Positions 36,810 through 46,554 of a stretch of DNA of 64,000 nucleotides are shown piece by piece; the first letter of the stretch is position 1; the number at the start of each line of letters is the position of its first letter. The position numbers and the translations under genes are program-made. Origin of the DNA: Oscillospiraceae bacterium (GTDB lineage: Bacteria; Bacillota; Clostridia; Oscillospirales; Ruminococcaceae); assembly GCA_029007985.1 (NCBI GenBank), contig JAQXIW010000031.1, forward strand, positions 1-64,000, read 5' to 3'. The notes beneath the pieces are model-generated. The model made no database searches, was not told where the DNA came from, and worked only from the letters and a program-made list of their open reading frames with translations.

Positions 36810-37105
36810 TTTCAAATTCTCCTGTGTGTATTTACAATAAATGTTATACACCCAAAAAGAGATTATGTCAACAGTAAAATGCATAAAAATACTAAAATGT
36901 AATATATTTGTTAATTATTTATTTAAGAATATGCAGATTTTTTAGTTAAATATACCATAAAATCAAAATACTGTTCCAAGTGGCGATTTTTGAGTGTTTA
37001 TTTACATCCGTAAAAAAGGGTAACGCCCAAAGCAAACGAAAAACCCGGCGCGGAATATCCGCGTCGGGTGGTGTTTTCGGTTTAACCGTCAATTAAGCCT
37101 GTTAA

Positions 37106-37813
37106 TTATTCCGGCTTAGCAAATTTAATCATTGTTGCACCGGCTGCTGCGTCTTCTGAAAGAAGGCTGATCGGAGCTACTTCGTTGTGAAGTGTGTCGA
37201 ATGAACCTGTGTAACCTGATTCTGTTGTGAATTCGAGAACGAGAGCAAAGTCAACTGCGCCTTCCTTCTTGAGTTCTACTGAAGCAGCGTCTGCAAGGCC
37301 TTCGCCTGCAAGGTTTTCACCCTTGTCTTCTGAGCCTGCTTCATAGAGGTAGAGCTCTGTAACTGTTTCGCCTGTTGTGTTGTAAACTGTGTAAACGCCT
37401 TCTGCCGTAGGTACTTCAAATTTTACCGGTGTTGCGCCTGCTGCAGCGTCTGTTGAGATGAGAGCGACCGGAGCTTCTTCGATGTGAAGTGTATCGAATG
37501 AACCTGTGTCACCGTTAGCTGTTACCCATTCGAGTGAGAGAGTTGTATCTTCTGCGCCTTCGAATGTGAGAACTTTTGAACGGTAGTTCTTCATGCCGTT
37601 TTCACCGGCAAGGTTTTCGCCCTTGTCTTCAGAGCCTGCTTCGTGGAGGTAGAGCTCTGTGATTTTGTCGCCTGTTGTGTTGTAAACTGTGTATGTACCT
37701 GTTGCAACTGTCGGTTCTTTAACTTCTTCGGATGAAGAATCCTGCTTTGATGAGCAAGCAGCGAAAGAAAGAACCATTGCAGCAGCCATAGCCATTGCAA
37801 GAATCTTTTTCAT
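37106..37813 (-). CDS. Lipoprotein with two tandem ~100-aa repeats
   Basis: Lipobox VLSFAACSSK; duplicated YTVYNTTG..TELYLxEAGSEDKGENLAGE...TGSFDTLHxExAP...DAAAGAT. Confidence 0.8.
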   Translation of the reverse strand: MKKILAMAMAAAMVLSFAACSSKQDSSSEEVKEPTVATGTYTVYNTTGDKITELYLHEAGSEDKGENLAGENGMKNYRSKVLTFEGAEDTTLSLEWVTANGDTGSFDTLHIEEAPVALISTDAAAGATPVKFEVPTAEGVYTVYNTTGETVTELYLYEAGSEDKGENLAGEGLADAASVELKKEGAVDFALVLEFTTESGYTGSFDTLHNEVAPISLLSEDAAAGATMIKFAKPE

Positions 37814-37942
37814 TGTTTTTACTCCTTTTTAATTTAAATATCTTATCAAGATTTCGTGTTGATTATATTACATTTGTGTTATATAATAATTACATAATTC
37901 GTTATAAAAGTTCTATGTTTCTTTATTTTAGGTTACAATTTT

Positions 37943-38857
37943 ATGTCAAAACCGTTACTAAATAAGCTGAAAATACAAAATGATGAAATATCCGATATTA
38001 TTACCTCCTTTGACTTGAGGGCGGTGGAGTGCGGCGAGATACTGACGGATACCAACGACTCTCATGGCGAGGTTTTTTCTCACTATTTCAGAATAAACTA
38101 TATAGAAGACGGCAAGGCATATTACAGGTACGAGGGGCGGACGATTGAGCTGGAGACGGGCTCGGTGGCTTTTTTAGAGCCTAATGTCACGCTTTCGGTT
38201 GACGAGGGCAAGCCGGTCAAAATTCTCTTTGTCAATTTCGAAATAAAAGCGATAGATAAAAGGAATCTATTTATCAAAGAGATGAATGTGGCGTTTCCTT
38301 TTCTTCACATACACGACGAAGATAACGTTATACGCACGATAATGCACATCATCTTGAAGCTGGCGAAGGAAAACAAAACGGGAGCCGGTCTTGAAATTCA
38401 AAACAACTTTTTGAATTTGATTGTAAGACTTGTCAGACAGAACGGAAGTCATCACCATGATTTGCTCGACAAACCGTCAAACAGGGCGGACGACTTATTC
38501 AATGACGCAGTAAAGTATATAAATGAAAATATCGGCAGAAATTTCAAACTCGCCGAGTTAGCGGAATATCTGAATATCAGCAACAACTATCTTTACAAGA
38601 TATTTACCGCCCATATCGGCAAATCGCCGTCGGAATTCACGGCGGATATGCGAATTGATATTGCAAAGAGCTATCTTTCCAACCCGAATATTCAGATAAA
38701 ATCCATTGCGGCGAATCTGGGGTACGACACGGTTGCTCACTTTTCGCGGACATTTAAGAGAATCACCGGTATATCGCCGGGCGAGTATCGAAAACAGACG
38801 GTAAATCGGCTGAAAGAAAAAATAAAAAGAGAAGCCGAGCTACACGGCAATACATAA
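37943..38857 (+). CDS. AraC family transcriptional regulator with cupin-like N-domain
   Basis: LAEYLNISNNYLYKIFTAHIGKSPSEFTADMRIDIAKSYLSNPNIQIKSIAANLGYDTVAHFSRTFKRITGISPGEYRK. Confidence 0.92.
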   Translation: MSKPLLNKLKIQNDEISDIITSFDLRAVECGEILTDTNDSHGEVFSHYFRINYIEDGKAYYRYEGRTIELETGSVAFLEPNVTLSVDEGKPVKILFVNFEIKAIDKRNLFIKEMNVAFPFLHIHDEDNVIRTIMHIILKLAKENKTGAGLEIQNNFLNLIVRLVRQNGSHHHDLLDKPSNRADDLFNDAVKYINENIGRNFKLAELAEYLNISNNYLYKIFTAHIGKSPSEFTADMRIDIAKSYLSNPNIQIKSIAANLGYDTVAHFSRTFKRITGISPGEYRKQTVNRLKEKIKREAELHGNT

Positions 38858-38861
38858 GACA

Positions 38862-38889
38862 AAAACAGCGGGTATGTACCCGCTGTTTT
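38862..38889 (+). terminator. Terminator
   Basis: Perfect 13-bp stem AAAACAGCGGGTA-TG-TACCCGCTGTTTT. Confidence 0.8.
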
Positions 38890-38921
38890 CGTTTAGAGAA
38901 GATAATATATGTTAAAAAATG

Positions 38922-40295
38922 TCACTTTTCGTCTTTTGATTTGACCGTGTTTACCACGAGAGCCGTGAGAGCAAACAGGGCCAAGGCATTAGGGATAACC
39001 ATCAGCTGATTAAACATATCCGACAATTCCCAAACCAAGTCGTTTTCCGCCAATGTGCCCATAAATATAAAAGCCATTGCTATTATTGTGTATATCTTTG
39101 TCCGCTTTTTGCCGAAAAGGTATTCCACATTTATTTTGCCGAATAAATTCCAGCTGAGAATGGTTGAGAAGGCAAAGAAGAAAAGACAGACAGCTACGAA
39201 CATAGAGCCTACGCTTGCGCCGAAAGCAACTCCGAATGCCGTCTGGGCGAGATTTGCCTTACCTATTCCGTCCGGAATAACGCCGCTTCCCAAAATGCCA
39301 TCGCTCGTGTAGAGAGTAGAGATTATTACAAGGGCGTTCATTGTCAAAACTACAAATGTGTCGAGAAATACGCCCATCATGGCGACGACGCCTTGGTCAT
39401 GAGGGTTCTCAACTGTTGCAAGAGCGTGGGCGTGCGGCGTAGAACCCATACCGGCCTCATTGGAGAAAAGACCTCTCTTTACGCCCTGAGAAACCGCTGT
39501 TTTTATCGCATAACCGAATCCGCCGCCGATAATTGCCTGGGGCTTGAAAGCGTATCTGAAAATCATTGCGAAGGTTTCCGGTATGTACTTCGCCCTCATA
39601 GCAAGCACACCGAAGCCGCCGACTAAGAATATCAAAGCCATTACCGGCACTATTTTTTCCAAAACGGAAGCCAAACGGCTGTTGCCACCGATGAAAATTA
39701 CAAAGCAGATAGCCAAAAGAATTAAGCCCGTAATCCAATTCGGAATACCGAAAGCCGTGTTCATTGTCGAGCCGATGGAGTTGGACTGTACCATACAGCC
39801 GAAAAAGCCCAGAGCAAGTATTGTCGCCACGGAAAAGAATCTTGCCAGCGCCTTGCCGAAGCTTCCCTTAAAAGCCGTAGTGATGTAATATGCCGGGCCG
39901 CCGGAAACAGAGCCGTCGGCGTTTTCAATTCTCGTCTTTTGAGCGAGCACGGCCTCGGAATAAATTGTAGCCATGCCGAAAAAGGCGATAATCCACATCC
40001 AGAAAATTGCGCCCGGGCCGCCGGTCAGTATTGCACCCGACGCACCGACAATATTACCTGTGCCGACCTGTGCGGCGACGGCGGTTGCAAGAGCCTGAAA
40101 GGACGACATACCGCTTTGCTGCTTTTCGCCGTTGAGATTGATATTGCCGAAAACTTTTTTCCAACCCTCGCCGAAATATCTTATCTGGACAAACCTTGTT
40201 TTAATGCTGTACCAAAGACCGACGCCGATAAGCAAAATAATCAAAATATAGTCGGATAGATAAGAATTGATTTTTGAAACAATAGACAGTAACAT
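38922..40295 (-). CDS. Sodium:alanine/glycine symporter, AGCS family
   Basis: ATAVAAQVGTGNIVGASGAILTGGPGAIFWMW; GLFSNEAGMGSTPHAHA; glycine riboswitch upstream. Confidence 0.95.
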   Translation of the reverse strand: MLLSIVSKINSYLSDYILIILLIGVGLWYSIKTRFVQIRYFGEGWKKVFGNINLNGEKQQSGMSSFQALATAVAAQVGTGNIVGASGAILTGGPGAIFWMWIIAFFGMATIYSEAVLAQKTRIENADGSVSGGPAYYITTAFKGSFGKALARFFSVATILALGFFGCMVQSNSIGSTMNTAFGIPNWITGLILLAICFVIFIGGNSRLASVLEKIVPVMALIFLVGGFGVLAMRAKYIPETFAMIFRYAFKPQAIIGGGFGYAIKTAVSQGVKRGLFSNEAGMGSTPHAHALATVENPHDQGVVAMMGVFLDTFVVLTMNALVIISTLYTSDGILGSGVIPDGIGKANLAQTAFGVAFGASVGSMFVAVCLFFFAFSTILSWNLFGKINVEYLFGKKRTKIYTIIAMAFIFMGTLAENDLVWELSDMFNQLMVIPNALALFALTALVVNTVKSKDEK

Positions 40296-40328
40296 ATTTT
40301 CCCCCTTATGCTGTCATCATATTTTTTG

Positions 40329-40362
40329 TAAACTAAAAAGAGAGCCGCCGCCGACGCGGACG
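40329..40362 (-). terminator. Riboswitch expression-platform terminator
   Basis: Minus strand GAGAGCGTCCGCGTCGGCGGCGGCTCTCTTTTT between aptamer and symporter. Confidence 0.75.
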
Positions 40363-40415
40363 CTCTCCGGAAAATCAAAATTCGTACATCAAAACAATAT
40401 AACAATAATAAATGT

Positions 40416-40520
40416 AAGGATGTAAAATTTCTCCATTCTTTTGCCTGAGAGATTGAGCGGCGTACCGCCTTGCCCCTTCGGCACCTGATTTAACAGGATT
40501 CTCCGGAGTGTCCTCTGTGT
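40416..40520 (-). ncRNA. Glycine riboswitch (apparently a single aptamer)
   Basis: Minus strand AGGACACTCCGGAGAATCCTGTTAAATCAGGTGCCGAAGGGGCAAGGCGGTACGCCGCTCAATCTCTCAGGCAAAAGAATGGAG...ACATCCT; GCCGAAGGGGCAA and CTCAGGCAAAAG cores. Confidence 0.88.
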
Positions 40521-40735
40521 ACAGTCTTAATAAAAATTCAGCACACTTCACAGGACTGTTTACTTATATAGAATACAAAATCTGTATGACTTGATGTTAT
40601 CACAGCAGGGGTGAATATGCAATAGTGTTTACACGGTCTGAAAAAAGTTTGGATATTGTAACAATAAGCAACGAAAATGCGGGTGCGGTTTTGTAAAGAA
40701 TACATACAATAATCCATACAATTTTCAAATAATAC

Positions 40736-41062
40736 TCAATAATCTGTGCTGTACGGGTCCCAGCGGCATATTTTCATATCCACAAATCCCGGTTTTTTGA
40801 ATATTACGCCCTCGCTTTTCAAAAGGTTTTCCTGTTCCGTCCATCCGGGTGCTGTCCTGCCGGCGCCGTTTACGACGCGATGACAGGGAAAATCGCCGTA
40901 CATTCCGGACACGCTCAACACTTTGCCGACAAGGCGTGCGTTTTTCTCTCTGCCTATCAGTTTTGCTATCTGACCGTAGGATGCCACTTTGCCGCAGGGT
41001 ATCTCCTCGACAACAGCCAATATTTCGTATATTATGTCTTCGTTTAACTCGGTTTTGGTCAT
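40736..41062 (-). CDS. MGMT family (methylated-DNA cysteine methyltransferase-like) protein
   Basis: IPCGKVASYGQIAKLIG...GDFPCHRVVNGAGR (PCHR active site). Confidence 0.88.
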   Translation of the reverse strand: MTKTELNEDIIYEILAVVEEIPCGKVASYGQIAKLIGREKNARLVGKVLSVSGMYGDFPCHRVVNGAGRTAPGWTEQENLLKSEGVIFKKPGFVDMKICRWDPYSTDY

Positions 41063-41203
41063 GTATTTGTCTCCAAATAGTTTTTACTATCCTATATTAT
41101 ACCACATTTTATATTTTTTGTTATTGAATTGATCATATATTACATGTTATAATCAAAATTAATAAGTATATGTTCATAAATTATTATTGTAAGGCTTGAT
41201 TTA

Positions 41204-44200
41204 ATGAGAAAAAATATTCTTTCACGATTGATAAAATCGGTTTTGCCGCTTGTGACAGCGATGATGTTTATTGCCGTATCACCGGGATACTGTAATGTTT
41301 ACGCAGATGACAATGAAGATAAAACTGTTCGCATAGGCTGGTATGAAAGCACGCTTTTCCAAGAGGGAATGTCCGATTCCGAAAAGAAAAGCGGATACTG
41401 TTATGACTATATACAAAAAGTGGAAGATTACACCGGTTGGGAAACCGAATATGAGTACGGCAGTTGGACAGAACTGCTTGCAATGCTCCAAAACGGGGAA
41501 ATAGATTTGATGGGCGGAGTGTCGGCATCGCTTGAAAGAAAAAAGACATTGCTTTTCCCGGATTTCGCCATGGGGAACGAGAGATACTGTATATATAAGC
41601 ATTCGGGAGACGGCAGTACAAACAGCGGCGATATTTCCTCATTAGACAATGCGAAAGTGGGCGTTGTTTCAGACAGTATGATGGAATACTGCACAGCAAA
41701 ATGGGCAAAAGAAAATAATATATCATTCAGTTTCTCGTTTTATGACAGCATAGAAAGCGTGAACGCCGCATTTGACAACAGAGAGATAGATGTGATGGTG
41801 CGGACGGACACAAATGTCATTCAAAAAAAGAATGTTGAATATGTGGCAACGGTAGGAGAAGAACCATACTATTTTGCTGTCAGCGGGAAAAGGCCGGATT
41901 TGCTTGAAGAGTTGAACGCGTCCCTTTCCGCTATTATTTCAGTAGACCCGTTTGTTTTTCAAAACTTGCAATATCAGAATTACCGTTTGCGGATAGTTTC
42001 CGGTATATTGTCCGAGCATGAGACAAATTGGTTAGATTCCCATGACACGATTACGGTGGGCTACTTGAACAATTATTTGCCTTACTGCGACGAAGATGGC
42101 GGCAGAGCCACAGGTCTTATTACCGATGTTATGCCCGGTATACTTGACGCTCTTAATATATCCGACAGGGTTAAGGCGGTGTACAGACCATACGACAATT
42201 ACGAAGAAATGGTGGAAGCGCTAAAAGCGAAAGAAATCGATGCGGCTTTCCCGGTGTACGGGGACCGGTGGGAGCTTGAAAAGTCAGGGATTAACGCTAC
42301 AACGGCGGTGGTAGTATGCGGTGAAGCGTTCTTTTACACCGGCTCTTATGATAAAGATAAGATAAATAAGATCGCAGTCAATAAAAATAACAGCATTCAA
42401 ATACTCTACTGTACTAAAAATTTTCCTGACGCCGAGCTTTATTACTGTGACTCTATCGAACAATGTCTTGAAAGTGTTTCTCTCGGAGTTGCCGATGGAA
42501 CGATAGTCAACTCACTGCGTACAGAGCTTGTAACCGGCAGCAACAAATATAAAAACCTATCGTATGTTCAACTCGGCGTTCGGGACAAAAGATGTCTGGG
42601 TATAAATGAAGACGAAAAAGATCTTTTGCTGTTGCTTAACAGAGGCTTGAACCTGATTGGGGACTCCTACGGCATAGATAACTCGTATAAGTACATGGAC
42701 CGTTTTTTTCAATATACAAGTATTGATTTTATAAAAGATAATATTATTACTTTATCCATTTGTGTTTTTTTTGCGATCGGCCTCATCATTTATTTGCTTG
42801 TGTCCTTGGTTATACGAAAAGAGAAAAGTGTAAAAGAAAAAGAAGATCTGAACAAGCAGCTTCAAAACAGTACCGCTTTGTTGGAAAATCAAATAAATAT
42901 CATAGGCGGTTTGGCAAACGCGTTTATAGCCTGTTATGAAGTGGATATCAATAAACAGACATTTGCACCGATAAAGGAAGTAAAACATATAAGCGAATTA
43001 TTGCTAGGTATAAATGATATAAACCAAGCATTTGATAGGTATGCCAAAGAACGAGTAAACAAAGAAAGTATAGAAGAATTCAGAATATTTACCGATTATC
43101 AAACGCTGACCGAGAGAATGAAATTCACTGACACGATTTCATTTGAATATTTGGGCGGAAAAGACGCTCACAGATGGTATCAAGCAAGCTGGATTGTAAC
43201 AAAGAGGTCAGAATACGGGAAACCTGAAGTTTTCATGTTCGTTGTTCGGGAAATAACCGGCAGCGTTCTTGAAAGAAAAAAGAGAGAACAAGAAAAACTA
43301 AACGAGCAACTGACAAACGAATTGCGTATGAGAACAATGGCAGAGGCAATTCACGGCGGTTTCAAAATAAGCCGACCGGATTTTACCTTGTCATTCAAAC
43401 TCGTTTCACGGCAGCTGTCTCGGCTGTTGGGGTATAACTCGCCGGAGGAAATGCTGGAATTAAACGGAGAAAGTATGTTTAACCGGATTCATCCCGACGA
43501 TATGGATGATGTAAAAAGCCGGTTGTACGAAGCTTTTACAAAGGATGAAATGGCCACCATGAAATACCGTATGAAATGTAAGGACGGTACTTGGAAAAAT
43601 GTAGAAGACAAATCCAGATTGATTGAAAATATTGACGGCGAAAAAGAAATTTGGAGTTTTATAGTTGATGTGGACGAGCTTGTTTCCGTAACGGAGGCTC
43701 TTGAAATCGCCAACCACGCAAATGACACCCTTGAAAAAACTCAGAGAGACCTTGTTGTCGCAAATGAGGAGGCAATGCGGGCCAGCAAGGCAAAATCCGA
43801 TTTCTTGTTTAGTATGTCTCATGATATACGCACGCCGATGAATGCGATAATCGGATATACCGAACTGCTCGATAAATATCGGGACAACCCACAAAAGCAC
43901 AAATATTATTTAGATAGAATTAAAAGTGCAAATTACTTTTTGCTTTCGCTTATAAACAATGTGCTTGAAATGGCAAGAATTGAAAGCGGTAAAACAACAC
44001 TTGAAGAGCAAACAGTCAATATTGATGAAGTCTTTAAGGAAATAATTTCAGTCTACCATCAGCTTATGGCGGAAAAAAACATTGAATTCACTTATTTGGA
44101 GGAATTCAAAACAAAAGCCGTATATTGTGACCCGTTGAAATTTAAGCAAATAATGATGAATATTCTTTCCAACGCTTGTAAATATACAATGCCGGGAGGA

Positions 44201-44920
44201 AAAGTAACGGTACACACATCTGAGTTGCCGTGTGAAAGAGCCGGATATACTGTTCTCAAAACCACGATTTCAGATACGGGCATAGGAATATCGAAAGAAT
44301 TTTTGCCTAAAATTTTTGATGAATTTTCAAGAGAGCGCAGTTCAACCGACAGTAAGATCGAAGGTACAGGTTTAGGCATGAGCATTGTTAAGCGATTTGT
44401 CGATATTATGGATGGCGACATCTCAGTTGAAAGCGAACTTGGAATAGGTACCACATTTACGGTTATTATCCCGTTAAAAATTGCCGAATTAAACGAAACA
44501 GCCGAATTAAGGGCTGACGAAGTCGATACCGGTATTTTGATCGGCAAAAAAATACTTATGGCCGAAGACAACGAAATGAATACCGAAATAGCCGGTGAAA
44601 TACTTTCGTCAATGGGTATCATATACGATACGGTAACCGACGGTCAAGAATGTTTAGACAGAATTATTGAGAAACCGGCAGGGTACTACGATTTGATTTT
44701 GATGGATATTCAAATGCCTAAAATGAACGGATATGAGGCGACGAAAGCCATAAGAATGTTGGACGATAAATCAAAAGCAAGCATCCCTATTGTTGCGATG
44801 ACCGCAAACGCATTCAAAGTTGACAGACAAAATGCCGAGCGGGCGGGAATGAACGGCCATATTTCAAAACCTATAGACATTAAAAAAATGAAAGAAACAC
44901 TGATTGATGTTTTGAAATAA
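41204..44920 (+). CDS. Hybrid sensor histidine kinase: two SBP_bac_3-like domains, TM, PAS, HisKA, HATPase, REC
   Basis: 1238 aa; SHDIRTPMNAIIGYTE; DTGIGISKEFLPKIFDEFSRE; REC KILMAEDNEMNTEIAGEIL...DLILMDIQMPKMNGYEAT. Confidence 0.93.
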   Translation: MRKNILSRLIKSVLPLVTAMMFIAVSPGYCNVYADDNEDKTVRIGWYESTLFQEGMSDSEKKSGYCYDYIQKVEDYTGWETEYEYGSWTELLAMLQNGEIDLMGGVSASLERKKTLLFPDFAMGNERYCIYKHSGDGSTNSGDISSLDNAKVGVVSDSMMEYCTAKWAKENNISFSFSFYDSIESVNAAFDNREIDVMVRTDTNVIQKKNVEYVATVGEEPYYFAVSGKRPDLLEELNASLSAIISVDPFVFQNLQYQNYRLRIVSGILSEHETNWLDSHDTITVGYLNNYLPYCDEDGGRATGLITDVMPGILDALNISDRVKAVYRPYDNYEEMVEALKAKEIDAAFPVYGDRWELEKSGINATTAVVVCGEAFFYTGSYDKDKINKIAVNKNNSIQILYCTKNFPDAELYYCDSIEQCLESVSLGVADGTIVNSLRTELVTGSNKYKNLSYVQLGVRDKRCLGINEDEKDLLLLLNRGLNLIGDSYGIDNSYKYMDRFFQYTSIDFIKDNIITLSICVFFAIGLIIYLLVSLVIRKEKSVKEKEDLNKQLQNSTALLENQINIIGGLANAFIACYEVDINKQTFAPIKEVKHISELLLGINDINQAFDRYAKERVNKESIEEFRIFTDYQTLTERMKFTDTISFEYLGGKDAHRWYQASWIVTKRSEYGKPEVFMFVVREITGSVLERKKREQEKLNEQLTNELRMRTMAEAIHGGFKISRPDFTLSFKLVSRQLSRLLGYNSPEEMLELNGESMFNRIHPDDMDDVKSRLYEAFTKDEMATMKYRMKCKDGTWKNVEDKSRLIENIDGEKEIWSFIVDVDELVSVTEALEIANHANDTLEKTQRDLVVANEEAMRASKAKSDFLFSMSHDIRTPMNAIIGYTELLDKYRDNPQKHKYYLDRIKSANYFLLSLINNVLEMARIESGKTTLEEQTVNIDEVFKEIISVYHQLMAEKNIEFTYLEEFKTKAVYCDPLKFKQIMMNILSNACKYTMPGGKVTVHTSELPCERAGYTVLKTTISDTGIGISKEFLPKIFDEFSRERSSTDSKIEGTGLGMSIVKRFVDIMDGDISVESELGIGTTFTVIIPLKIAELNETAELRADEVDTGILIGKKILMAEDNEMNTEIAGEILSSMGIIYDTVTDGQECLDRIIEKPAGYYDLILMDIQMPKMNGYEATKAIRMLDDKSKASIPIVAMTANAFKVDRQNAERAGMNGHISKPIDIKKMKETLIDVLK

Positions 44921-44923
44921 TCA

Positions 44924-44954
44924 AAAACAGCCATGTAGTATGTATGGCTGTTTT
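44924..44954 (+). terminator. Terminator after the hybrid kinase
   Basis: AAAACAGCCAT...ATGGCTGTTTT. Confidence 0.75.
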
Positions 44955-45071
44955 ACTCATTATTATGTAAACGATTTTTTTGTGAAAGATTTTTTTAATA
45001 TTTTCATATTTATTTCATTGTGATATAATATAATCAATATATTATAAAGGATACTATGCGAGGTAATATTT

Positions 45072-45482
45072 ATGGAATTATTGACAAGAATGCCGTCGGG
45101 TGTAGAAAAATTAGTGGAATATTCCGATGAGCAGGTGGCGGAATTTGTAAAACAGGCGGAAGGCTGGACATCTTTCATCAAAGATGTAATGAGAGGCGGC
45201 GAAAACACATTTGACAACGGCCAGTGGAATGCAGGCGAAAGAATGATTGAGGTACCGCTGGAAATCAAGGACTATGTCATTAAAGACGGTGCTCTCTGGG
45301 GCTTTATGCCGCACGATTTTCTCATCTGGGTGGAAGACGAGTGGATGGTATGCCCGGATACTTACGACGGACACCTGTACAAAATCGAAGGCATGCACAA
45401 CTGGACATTGCTGATGGATTCGCCGTCGCCTGAGTTGTCACACAGATATTACAGAAAAATTAAAAAAGTCAAAAAAGACTGA
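45072..45482 (+). CDS. Hypothetical protein
   Basis: 136-aa ORF MELLTRMPSGVEKLVEYSDEQ... with upstream GAGG. Confidence 0.6.
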   Translation: MELLTRMPSGVEKLVEYSDEQVAEFVKQAEGWTSFIKDVMRGGENTFDNGQWNAGERMIEVPLEIKDYVIKDGALWGFMPHDFLIWVEDEWMVCPDTYDGHLYKIEGMHNWTLLMDSPSPELSHRYYRKIKKVKKD

Positions 45483-45606
45483 CAACAAATATGCGCTCCT
45501 TTGCGAAGAGGGGCGCATTTTTTAAGGTTTAGTTTTTAATATGTGATTATGATTGTATAAAGACGGCGTATGTGATATGATGAATAAAAGATATCAGAGG
45601 TGTAGT

Positions 45607-46245
45607 ATGGAGTATTTATTATCGTCGGCTGTGGGATATTTGCTTGGTTCGGTCAATCCGGCATATTTGATAGGCAGGCTGAAAGGCTTTGACATCAGAG
45701 AAAAGGGTACGGGAAACGCCGGTGCGAGCAACGCCAAACTTGTCATGGGCTGGCCATACTTCTTTATTTGTGCGGGCTACGATATTCTCAAAGCCATAAT
45801 TGCCTACGGCATAGTCAATTTAATATATCCCGGTGACAGAATGTTATGTGTTATTGCCGGATGCGGCGCCGTAATCGGCCATTGTTTGCCGTTTTATCTC
45901 GGTTTTAAGGGCGGCAAAGGCTTTGCCTCTTTTATCGGGCTGTCTTTTGTGATAAATCCGAAAGTTGCGGTTATTGTTTTGGTGTGCGGTCTGGCATTTG
46001 CTCTTCCGTTAAAATACATTGTCATTGCCACATTTAATCAATTCATCGCTTTCCCGGTGTATATGGTTGTTTCGGGGCAATATCCGCCGCAAATGTGCGC
46101 CGCCGTTGTAATTACGGTCGCTGTTTGCCTTTACAAGCACAGAATCAACATTGTGCGCTTTCTCTCAAAACAGGAGATTAACACCGACGGCAAACATATC
46201 GGAATAAACATACTGAATAAGAGAGAAAATAAGGATGTCGGCTGA
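45607..46245 (+). CDS. PlsY family glycerol-3-phosphate acyltransferase
   Basis: YLLGSVNPAYLIGRLKGFDIREKGTGNAGASNA; GCGAVIGHCLPFYLGFKGGKGFAS. Confidence 0.9.
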   Translation: MEYLLSSAVGYLLGSVNPAYLIGRLKGFDIREKGTGNAGASNAKLVMGWPYFFICAGYDILKAIIAYGIVNLIYPGDRMLCVIAGCGAVIGHCLPFYLGFKGGKGFASFIGLSFVINPKVAVIVLVCGLAFALPLKYIVIATFNQFIAFPVYMVVSGQYPPQMCAAVVITVAVCLYKHRINIVRFLSKQEINTDGKHIGINILNKRENKDVG

Positions 46246-46250
46246 CACCC

Positions 46251-46430
46251 TTATTTTTTATCTTTTCTTTTTATTGATTTTCCCACAAACCAGCCTATCG
46301 CCATGCCGAGAACGGCGGTGTATTCAAGACTGATGCCATCGACAATAAAAGACACGACAGCGCCTGATATAAAACCGAATACAATTCCGTACATCGCAAA
46401 ATTTGCAGGCTTTTTATTTTGATTATCCAT
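46251..46430 (-). CDS. Small membrane protein (59 aa, not in the ORF track)
   Basis: Translated by hand: MDNQNKKPANFAMYGIVFGFISGAVVSFIVDGISLEYTAVLGMAIGWFVGKSIKRKDKK*; GGGAG upstream of ATG. Confidence 0.7.
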   Translation of the reverse strand: MDNQNKKPANFAMYGIVFGFISGAVVSFIVDGISLEYTAVLGMAIGWFVGKSIKRKDKK

Positions 46431-46554
46431 AGTAACTCCCGTTGTTTTTGTATATGTTAACCCATTAATTCAAAAAAGTAAATAAGTAAACCGTTGAAAA
46501 GGCGGCTTAATATGTGATATTATTTTGATAATAAATATTTTTACAGAGGTCATT

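Noticed and set aside
43460-43900. Minus-strand ORFs of 79-146 aa inside the hybrid kinase
   Set aside because: Antisense shadow ORFs of a strongly supported CDS; no RBS or family similarity.
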